This document shows positions 1 through 5,221 of a DNA stretch of 8,042 bases, piece by piece (position 1 is the stretch's first letter; each line of letters starts with the position of its first letter). The notes below the pieces were generated by a model. That model made no database searches, had not been told where the DNA came from, and saw only the letters and a list, made by a program, of their open reading frames with translations. Origin of the DNA: Euryarchaeota archaeon UBA60 (GTDB taxonomy: Archaea > Thermoplasmatota > Poseidoniia > Poseidoniales > Poseidoniaceae); the NCBI GenBank assembly GCA_002503395.1, contig DARQ01000062.1, positions 1-8,042 of the forward strand, written 5' to 3'. Position numbers and translations under genes: made by a program.

Positions 1-1335
1 CTTGTGCGGGTGGGTGAACTCGTCACTGATGAGCACGCCATCAGGCATGTGCTCGTCGGTGGCTACCACGTGCTCATATCCGGGGATTCCGGGGAGTGCA
101 CGGGGTGAGATGCCGCTGTCAGTGAATTTGTAACGCTCGTAATCCCCTGCCTCATCTCCAACTTCGGTAATAAGTTCGCCACGGTCGATGACTGGCTGCA
201 TGTCGAGCAGTTCCGGGTCGATGGTCGAGGTCTCATCGGAGATCAACAGATCGGAGAGGATTATCGCCGGTAACTGGTACTTGTCGGCGAGGTTGAACAC
301 CTCGGGAATCGTCTGGAAGGCGTCGAGAGGACTGCTCGGTGCGAGAATGAGTTTCGGAAAGTCTCCCTGACTGGCTCCGAGTACCTGCCACAGGTCGCCC
401 TGCTCTGTCTTTGTCGGCACCCCGGTAGAGGGGCCGGCACGCTGTACGTTGACGATTACGATGGGAATCTCCATCATGGCTGCGGCCCCGACCCCTTCGG
501 TCATCAATGCAAATCCACCACCCGAGGTGGCACACATCGAGCGGCAGCCGGCGTGCGCCGCGCCCACAGTCATGCAGATTACGCTGATCTCGTCCTCGAC
601 CTGACGCACCATGATGCCGAGTTCGCGCCCGTTTGCCGCCATCCAGTGCAGGATGCCGGTCGAGGGACTCATCGGATAGGCGCAGTAGAACTTGACGCCG
701 GCTCCGGCCGCGGCCATTGCGAAGGCTTGGTTACCGGCCCACACAGCTAACGGGCGACCCGGTTTTGGTGCCTGTTGCGAAGCCGGTTGAAAGTTTGCCG
801 CCGAGTGGTCGTAAGCCGCCTTGGCGACGTGCACGTTCATCGCCACCACTTCTTCGCCTTTGGCTGAGAACTGGAAATTGAGTACGTCTTCGAGCGCCGA
901 GAACTCGATTCCTAGCAGTTGGCAGGTGACCGCGATAGCCACCGTGTTCTGCATCAATTTGTTAGCACCCTTACCGGCCAGTTCGGCAACTGCCATCGGG
1001 CACAGTTGAACTCCATCCGCCGCCTTTCCCGGCTCGATGGTGTCGCTGTTGAAGATAACTGATGTGTTTGGCCCGAGATGTTCAAGATGCCGGTCCATGG
1101 TGTCTTGGTTAAGGCATATCATCAGGTCGATGACATCACCATGGGTGCGAATCTCGCGGTCGCTGGCGCGGATGGTCAGGAAGGAATGGCCGCCACGGAT
1201 AATCGATTGGTAGGCGTTATAGGCATACATGTGAATTCCTTGGCGAGCGAATAGACGGGCGAGGATGTTTCCCGGGGTGGCTATGCCTTGTCCGGCCGCC
1301 CCTCCGATGCTGATTACATAATCAAAACCACTCAT
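1..1335 (-). CDS. korA: 2-oxoacid:acceptor (ferredoxin) oxidoreductase, fused gamma-alpha subunit, C-terminus cut by window
   Basis: Reads open from the ATG at 1335 to the window edge for 445 codons. Enzymes of this family oxidatively decarboxylate a 2-oxoacid with CoA and pass electrons to ferredoxin in the cytoplasm. Residues about 1-185 form the gamma domain, with a GAAGQGI glycine motif at 12-18 and the SIIRGGHSF segment at 44-52. Residues about 195-445 form the alpha (pyrimidine-binding) domain, with AYPMSPSTGIL at 219-229, QVEDEI at 245-250, ATSGGGFALMTEG at 269-281, VQRAGPSTGVPTKTEQGD at 297-314 and GISPRALPG at 408-416. This gamma-alpha order is the usual KorA-type architecture. About 100-170 residues should lie beyond position 1, normally followed by the TPP-binding beta subunit. 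A GGTGA site six bases ahead fixes the start. The exact 2-oxoacid (2-oxoglutarate, or pyruvate/branched-chain) cannot be decided, so the symbol is tentative. Confidence 0.93.
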   Translation of the reverse strand, partial: MSGFDYVISIGGAAGQGIATPGNILARLFARQGIHMYAYNAYQSIIRGGHSFLTIRASDREIRTHGDVIDLMICLNQDTMDRHLEHLGPNTSVIFNSDTIEPGKAADGVQLCPMAVAELAGKGANKLMQNTVAIAVTCQLLGIEFSALEDVLNFQFSAKGEEVVAMNVHVAKAAYDHSAANFQPASQQAPKPGRPLAVWAGNQAFAMAAAGAGVKFYCAYPMSPSTGILHWMAANGRELGIMVRQVEDEISVICMTVGAAHAGCRSMCATSGGGFALMTEGVGAAAMMEIPIVIVNVQRAGPSTGVPTKTEQGDLWQVLGASQGDFPKLILAPSSPLDAFQTIPEVFNLADKYQLPAIILSDLLISDETSTIDPELLDMQPVIDRGELITEVGDEAGDYERYKFTDSGISPRALPGIPGYEHVVATDEHMPDGVLISDEFTHPHK

Positions 1336-1341
1336 ACCCTC

Positions 1342-1346
1342 TCACC
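1342..1346 (-). promoter_or_regulatory. Shine-Dalgarno site (GGTGA) for the oxidoreductase gene
   Basis: The minus strand reads GGTGA followed by six bases (GAGGGT) and then ATG. This complements the 3' end of archaeal 16S rRNA and supports the start at 1335. It also implies a leadered mRNA, unlike the rightward genes in this window. Confidence 0.65.
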
Positions 1347-1378
1347 AATCCATGCTCGTCGCATTATTCAGGCCGCAA

Positions 1379-1389
1379 ACCGCAGCGGT
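1379..1389. promoter_or_regulatory. Short perfect palindrome ACCGCAGCGGT upstream of the oxidoreductase gene
   Basis: Five-base arms flank one central base, 44 bp ahead of the oxidoreductase ATG and downstream of its candidate TATA box. It could be an operator or a 5'-leader hairpin, or chance. A looser AGGCC/GGCCT pair (1370-1374 and 1406-1410) encloses it. Confidence 0.25.
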
Positions 1390-1414
1390 CGCATAAACAG
1401 CCCGTGGCCTAGCC

Positions 1415-1423
1415 ATTATATCC
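1415..1423 (-). promoter_or_regulatory. Candidate archaeal TATA box for the oxidoreductase gene
   Basis: The minus strand reads GGATATAAT here. Transcription would be expected to start near 1390, giving a leader of roughly 55 nt that contains the Shine-Dalgarno site. A second AT-rich candidate, GTTTATTAG in minus-strand sense, lies near 1476-1484, so the choice is uncertain. Confidence 0.3.
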
Positions 1424-1541
1424 ATTCCCCTTTCAAAGGCTCTCCCTCAGTTTAGTCCCAAGGTGATGAATCGTCTAATAAACTTCAGAATCTCCGGATA
1501 CTTCGGATAAACCAGATGTTAACCAACCTCTGAAAGTTGCG

Positions 1542-1565
1542 GGGACTTCAAGGGTTGAGGCTCCC
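1542..1565. other. Potential stem-loop in the intergenic region
   Basis: GGGACTTCAA (1542-1551) can pair with TTGAGG-c-TCCC (1555-1565) around a GGG loop. That gives about ten pairs with one G-T wobble and a single bulged C at 1561. It could be part of a small RNA, a terminator-like element or a protein-binding dyad. No U-tract follows directly on either strand. Confidence 0.3.
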
Positions 1566-1590
1566 TCTTATCAGCGATTTGCAGTCTCAA

Positions 1591-1615
1591 ATCATTTCAT
1601 TTGGGTGGAAATGAT
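1591..1615. promoter_or_regulatory. Perfect 8-bp inverted repeat upstream of the Hc1-like gene (candidate operator)
   Basis: ATCATTTC (1591-1598) and GAAATGAT (1608-1615) are exact reverse complements with a 9-bp spacer, putting the arm centres 17 bp apart, about 1.6 helical turns. The dyad lies just upstream of the TATA-like element at 1634-1642, a position suited to an activator or repressor. A second dyad, CAAAT-n6-ATTTG (1588-1603), overlaps it. Confidence 0.4.
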
Positions 1616-1633
1616 GAATAATGTTTGCATAAG

Positions 1634-1642
1634 TAATAATAA
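1634..1642 (+). promoter_or_regulatory. Candidate TATA-like element for the Hc1-like gene
   Basis: TAATAATAA is centred about 27 bp ahead of the ATG at 1665. That is the spacing expected if transcription begins at the start codon (leaderless mRNA), and no Shine-Dalgarno site is present before this ATG. The match to the archaeal TATA consensus is only moderate. Confidence 0.35.
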
Positions 1643-1850
1643 CGGTCGCTGAAGTGTTTGATTCATGTCAGTACAGGATATGCTACAGGAAATGATAGAC
1701 GGATTGACCGATTCACTAGCCGACGCAGCAAAACACGACCGTGGAAACAGTGCCGCTGGAACCCGTGTGCGCAAGACCATGCAGAGTGTGAAGAACGGCG
1801 CACAGACGATCCGCATTCAGGTACAGAACGACAAGAACAGTCGCTGAAAT
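1641..1850 (+). repeat. Imperfect 15-bp direct repeat bracketing the Hc1-like gene (1641-1655 and 1836-1850)
   Basis: AACGGTCGCTGAAGT and AACAGTCGCTGAAAT match at 13 of 15 bases and lie 195 bp apart, exactly 65 codons. The downstream copy encodes the protein's last residues N-S-R-stop. The upstream copy in the same frame reads N-G-R-stop just before the ATG. It could be the scar of a tandem gene duplication or chance; similarity upstream of the 15 bases is weak. Confidence 0.35.
1665..1847 (+). CDS. Histone H1-like protein, Hc1 family (short, tail-less)
   Basis: A 60-residue protein with an acidic helical N-terminus (about 1-25) followed by GNSAAGTRVRKTMQ (27-40), then K43, AQ (46-47), IR (49-50) and VQ (53-54). 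From memory of the family, the pattern GN-x-AAGTR-x-RK-x-MQ...K..AQ.IR closely matches the Hc1-like histone H1 proteins of chlamydiae and Bacteroidetes, which bind and compact DNA. Unlike chlamydial Hc1 (about 125 residues) it has no lysine-rich C-terminal tail. Its charge is nearly balanced (nine K/R against seven D/E), so strong DNA compaction is not assured; a nucleoid-associated or nucleic-acid-binding role is inferred. It ends 10 bases before the convergent GT-C-like gene. The ATG is chosen by the family-like N-terminus and by the TATA-like element 27 bp upstream. Confidence 0.82.
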   Translation: MSVQDMLQEMIDGLTDSLADAAKHDRGNSAAGTRVRKTMQSVKNGAQTIRIQVQNDKNSR

Positions 1851-1857
1851 TAATTTT

Positions 1858-3426
1858 TCAGTAAACGATAATTTCCTCGTGGGTAGTGTAAACTTTCCAA
1901 GTCCCACCACCGTTGAGGAAATCGGCCTCACCCTGAGCAGCCAGACCCCAACCCTCAGGTGCCTCTCCAGCCCCGGGAGCGATTACCAACCATTCGACAT
2001 CGTCCAGGCTTCCCCGGTTCTCAACTTTGGTGCCGTTGACCAATTCGTCGTGCCAATCGGTGCTATCGGCGCGCCAATGGCCGGTGTTGTTATTGTTGCC
2101 GAACGGGTCGATATCATAGTGAAAGGTGTATAACCAATGCATCCCCAATGTGGTTTCTGAGATGAAAAGGAAATCCTCTCCTTCCTCCATGTTCAACGCC
2201 ATCACCTCTCCAGCCTCGTCACTCCACATCGTCTGGCCGTTCACCGCGGCTAGAATGCTCAAGGGCAGAATCAAGGCCAGCCCAATCATCAGGGAGCGAT
2301 ATTTATCTCCCGGGTCTTCCAAACACGGGACTTCAATACCCAGGTCATTCATCCGCTTCAGCATCATGAAAATTGGAATTAAAAGCAATGAGATGTAGCG
2401 GCCATTATTGCCCATCGTCCAAGTCATCAACGGCCAATCAGCCCCCCATAGTAATGATTCGTAGGTCCACAATGCGGCAACATATACGGTGATGGCCGCA
2501 GCAAAGGCGGCAATCAGTCCTGCGAAGCACGCCACCTCGAGGTCTGATGTCGTACTCAGGCCCTTGATTGCAGGACCGAAGAAGGGCCACAATACCATTC
2601 CGAATAACGCGTAGATGACGAGCACGTCGAAAACAGCGATTAGCAACGCTGAGGAGAATCTTACCGGCGCATCGCCGACCACGCTCAAGGTATTACCTGG
2701 GCCAAAGAACCCCATCACCAGCATCAGTGCACCAACCCCCAGTCCGGCCGCAACAGCCACTTTCGTGGGGTGACTGGCCCACGTGGCAAATGTCGGGCTA
2801 CGACGGGTGGCCTCGAACCAAGCCAGAGCCGCCAGTCCGAAAGGCAGTCCCCACCACATGCTCATCCCCTTCACTGCGACGATGGCCGCCATCGGCACGG
2901 CGATTGACAGCGCCCGCAATCGAGCCTTGTTGACATCTTCTTGGCGACACGCATGGGCGATGAGAATCACTACGGCATAGAGCATGACGGCGATGAACAC
3001 CTCAGGATAGCCGCGACCTGTCGAGAAGATGAAAGTCGGATAGAGCGCGACCATGACGGCTAATTCCAGTTGCTGCTGTTTGTACAATAAGCCGATGAAA
3101 CCCAAGGTGATAGCAAAAGACAGCAAGCGCACATCGGTAGGAGAATCACCGATGAAGTCGAACCAGCCATCCTCTTTCACGGGTGCGTACGAGGGGTCGC
3201 TGGATAGTGGGTCGATAGGCCGGGTATGGCCCCAGTCGAGTGCGGCCTCGCCCTGACCTGCTTCGACGGTTGCATAGGTCAGGTGGATATGGGTATCCAA
3301 GCCCAGATCGCTGGTGAAGACTACCAAAGCGTTCAGACAAACCCCTATGATGAGGAGGAGTTTCCACCGCTTCTGTCTCGAGTACTCCTGTTCGGACAGC
3401 ACATGAGTACTTTCATCATCTTCCAT
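1858..3426 (-). CDS. Multi-pass membrane protein, probable GT-C-type glycosyltransferase
   Basis: A 522-residue protein with an acidic cytoplasmic N-terminus and roughly eleven hydrophobic segments (about 22-38, 101-115, 120-136, 141-159, 171-185, 191-205, 223-242, 257-284, 298-319, 343-357, 377-395). A 125-residue soluble C-terminal domain follows, ending in a GTWKVY-type strand. The first large external loop opens with DLGLDTHIHLTYA (D44, H46, H48), and GRYISLLLIPIF (342-353) precedes a late helix. In GT-C enzymes an acidic motif sits in this first loop and an RY..P motif in a late helix, so I infer a lipid-linked sugar transferase acting on the outer face; no specific substrate is supported. 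The start is placed at ATG 3426, not the adjacent TTG at 3429, because ATG lies 27 bp from the shared TATA box. It is divergent from the hydrolase gene at 3480. Confidence 0.6.
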   Translation of the reverse strand: MEDDESTHVLSEQEYSRQKRWKLLLIIGVCLNALVVFTSDLGLDTHIHLTYATVEAGQGEAALDWGHTRPIDPLSSDPSYAPVKEDGWFDFIGDSPTDVRLLSFAITLGFIGLLYKQQQLELAVMVALYPTFIFSTGRGYPEVFIAVMLYAVVILIAHACRQEDVNKARLRALSIAVPMAAIVAVKGMSMWWGLPFGLAALAWFEATRRSPTFATWASHPTKVAVAAGLGVGALMLVMGFFGPGNTLSVVGDAPVRFSSALLIAVFDVLVIYALFGMVLWPFFGPAIKGLSTTSDLEVACFAGLIAAFAAAITVYVAALWTYESLLWGADWPLMTWTMGNNGRYISLLLIPIFMMLKRMNDLGIEVPCLEDPGDKYRSLMIGLALILPLSILAAVNGQTMWSDEAGEVMALNMEEGEDFLFISETTLGMHWLYTFHYDIDPFGNNNNTGHWRADSTDWHDELVNGTKVENRGSLDDVEWLVIAPGAGEAPEGWGLAAQGEADFLNGGGTWKVYTTHEEIIVY

Positions 3427-3449
3427 CAAGTCCCCGTGGTGGCCTTCGC

Positions 3450-3457
3450 TTTATATT
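3450..3457. promoter_or_regulatory. Shared, near-symmetric TATA box for the divergent pair
   Basis: The plus strand reads TTTATATT and the minus strand AATATAAA, both good archaeal TATA boxes. The box centre (3453.5) is 26.5 bp from the GTG at 3480 and 27.5 bp from the ATG at 3426, so transcripts in both directions would begin at or next to their start codons. Neither gene has a Shine-Dalgarno site, which fits leaderless translation. Confidence 0.65.
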
Positions 3458-3479
3458 GTAGTTATTTCACAGATGAAAC

Positions 3480-5177
3480 GTGGATGCAACCGCTTTGGAG
3501 CCGCACAAGTCACCATCCCAGCCTCCGCTATGGGCCTTGCCGGTGGCATTCTTAGGGGGATTGATTTCCCTTTTCATTGAGCCGTTTTTTCTGTTGTTTC
3601 AAGGAAAAGATTCCGGTGATGCGTTTTGGTCGCACGCTTTACGCAGTCTTGATTGGACATTTATCCTGCGGCAATCACCGTTTTTGATTCTTCTTTTTGG
3701 TCTCGCGCTAATCTATGCCGGTTTTCGCCTGCGCTCTGAATTCAGTGACCGCGAGTGGTGGCCTTGGGTACGAGTCGGGGGGGGTTTTCTGCTCGGCGTC
3801 ACGTTTTCACTGGTGGTGATTCACGAGTTGTTGGATATTGCATATTTCCGTGGGGCTTTCATCTTGGCTGCCGCCGCTTACGCAATGGTCATACTCGCAC
3901 TGCTGGCGTTGTTATTCGTTTGGCCGCTGCCGATTTTCACCCGCGACGGCGAGCCTATCGGGCGTTGGCAGAGTGCCGGAAAAACCCTCCATCTGGTGGT
4001 GATAATGTTCTGTGTCTGGTTGTTGATACCGGCAATTCCTGCGATACTGGGTGTCGCCGCAGCGCCACCTTCTGCTCCTGCTGAGGGCTATGGTTCATCT
4101 CCAGGTCCCTATTCGGTGAACACCCAGACCTATTCCTATCCGATGCCGGCTGAGGTTGAAGCGATGATTGGTGATATCGAGGGAGACATCGAATTCTCAA
4201 TCTATCTCACCCTACCTGAAATTCCTGCCGATGAGCGGATGGAGACAATGCCTTTGGCGATAATATTGCACGGCTTCGGTAACCCTTACTGGGAGACCTA
4301 TGTCGACTGGGCGACTCACCTCTCGGCCAAGGGGATGGCGGTGGCATTCATCCAGTATCCTTCGGATGTCCATCCGATAGGAGTTGATACCTTCGACCTG
4401 ATTGAAGCGCAGGGGATGTCGAACCATCCGCAACACTTCCCGCGCAGTGCGGCGATAGCCGCGGCCATCGAGCATCTGAATGAAACTGCCATGGTCGGAA
4501 ACCGAAGCGCTTGGATCGATTCGGTAATCGGCAATACCTCAATCGACCCTTCGCATCTGTGGGTCGGAGGCCACAGTCTCGGGGCTGGCCTGACCTTTCG
4601 CACCTTGGACGAATCTCTGGCACGAGGGTGGGGAGAAGGTTCACTATTCATCGCCTTGGAAGCACCTTATGCCCATTCGGTCGATGCTGAACTACGCGGC
4701 GATATGAGTCAACTACCAGCAAATACTCTGGTCCATATCGCCATTTCCGAAGATGATACCAGCGTCAGTCCATGCTACGGGGTATGGCATCAGCAGAGGA
4801 TAATCTCACGCGATGGGGCTGGGGATTTGGGCGATGGGCAGGTGATTCTGATGACTATACCAAGTGACCGGCACGGTTTCCCGCCGATGATTGCCTCGCA
4901 TTACCTACAGGCCTCGCAGGTGCACGAAGTCTTGGCCGATTGGGGATTTTATCGTCGCGCCGATGCTCAGGCTGACTATATCACCGCGCAAAGTGATGGC
5001 AACACCTCGACCGATATCTCGGCCGATACCTACCTCTTCAATGAGACCTGGTTGGCAAATATGGGTGAGTGGTCAGATGGTGTGGCGGTCAAGGAAATCG
5101 CCATCTATGATGATGCGATGAACGAAGGTACCGAGCAATACCAAGATTGCATGGAAGAGAGTACTGCTTGGAAATAA
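3480..5177 (+). CDS. Membrane-anchored alpha/beta hydrolase (putative extracellular esterase/lipase-like)
   Basis: A 565-residue protein with about five N-terminal membrane segments (18-40, 61-81, 97-117, 125-149, 170-193). A Pro/Gly/Ser-rich linker (195-215) and an alpha/beta hydrolase domain (about 235-495) follow. Hydrolase marks are the oxyanion-hole motif LHGFG (263-267), the nucleophile elbow GHSLG with S366 (364-368) after the strand HLWVG, an acid candidate at D425/D426 (HIAISEDDTSVS) and a histidine at H465 (SDRHGFPP). This order Ser-Asp-His is a complete triad. An odd number of helices with the N-terminus inside would place the domain outside the cell. The substrate is unknown; the HGFG segment recalls dienelactone-hydrolase or acetylhydrolase-like enzymes. 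The start is GTG; no in-frame ATG lies nearby and the shared TATA box fits it. An acidic C-terminal extension (about 500-565) is unexplained. Confidence 0.8.
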   Translation: MDATALEPHKSPSQPPLWALPVAFLGGLISLFIEPFFLLFQGKDSGDAFWSHALRSLDWTFILRQSPFLILLFGLALIYAGFRLRSEFSDREWWPWVRVGGGFLLGVTFSLVVIHELLDIAYFRGAFILAAAAYAMVILALLALLFVWPLPIFTRDGEPIGRWQSAGKTLHLVVIMFCVWLLIPAIPAILGVAAAPPSAPAEGYGSSPGPYSVNTQTYSYPMPAEVEAMIGDIEGDIEFSIYLTLPEIPADERMETMPLAIILHGFGNPYWETYVDWATHLSAKGMAVAFIQYPSDVHPIGVDTFDLIEAQGMSNHPQHFPRSAAIAAAIEHLNETAMVGNRSAWIDSVIGNTSIDPSHLWVGGHSLGAGLTFRTLDESLARGWGEGSLFIALEAPYAHSVDAELRGDMSQLPANTLVHIAISEDDTSVSPCYGVWHQQRIISRDGAGDLGDGQVILMTIPSDRHGFPPMIASHYLQASQVHEVLADWGFYRRADAQADYITAQSDGNTSTDISADTYLFNETWLANMGEWSDGVAVKEIAIYDDAMNEGTEQYQDCMEESTAWK

Positions 5178-5183
5178 TCTCGC

Positions 5184-5219
5184 GAAGGCCGTGCCTAAAA
5201 GCGAATCTTAGTGGCCTTC
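5184..5219. terminator. Inverted repeat between convergent genes, possible bidirectional terminator
   Basis: GAAGGCC (5184-5190) and GGCCTTC (5213-5219) are exact reverse complements with 22 bases between, in the 44-base gap between the hydrolase and fen stop codons. The position suits a two-way terminator or mRNA 3'-end stabiliser. There is no U-tract, the usual archaeal termination signal, so the function is uncertain. Confidence 0.35.
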
Positions 5220-5221
5220 AC

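Larger units (their letters stand above)
1336..1664. other. Intergenic region between divergent genes, non-coding
   Basis: This 329-base stretch separates the divergent oxidoreductase and Hc1-like genes. I see no convincing coding frame, tRNA or rRNA signature. It holds a palindrome (1379-1389), a possible leftward TATA box (1415-1423), a CGGATA direct repeat (1495-1500 and 1504-1509), a hairpin-forming stretch (1542-1565), a perfect dyad (1591-1615) and a rightward TATA-like element (1634-1642). It is longer than any other gap in the window, so it may hold regulatory sites or an unrecognised small RNA. Confidence 0.6.

Noticed and set aside
233..535. 100-residue minus-strand frame inside the oxidoreductase gene
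   Set aside because: The overlapping frame encodes well-conserved oxidoreductase motifs; this product is Arg-rich and domain-free, typical of a GC-rich shadow frame.
1495..1509. CGGATA direct repeat (9-bp period), considered as an operator or the start of an array
   Set aside because: Only two six-base copies, no further units and no dyad; too weak to call.
1336..1664. tRNA or 5S rRNA in the long intergenic gap
   Set aside because: No T-loop GTTCRA-type sequence with a matching acceptor stem on either strand, and no 5S rRNA core. The stem-loop at 1542-1565 does not fit a tRNA arm layout.
1658..1864. 68-residue plus-strand frame overlapping the Hc1-like gene in another phase
   Set aside because: The Hc1 signature is in the frame starting at 1665; this one has no family features and runs past the convergent gene's stop.
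3427..3429. TTG start for the GT-C-like protein, adding one residue
   Set aside because: The adjacent ATG at 3424-3426 is the stronger codon and matches the 27-bp distance to the shared TATA box.
4316..4651. 111-residue minus-strand frame opposite the hydrolase
   Set aside because: It lies opposite the catalytic region (LHGFG to GHSLG) of a convincing hydrolase and looks like an antisense artefact.
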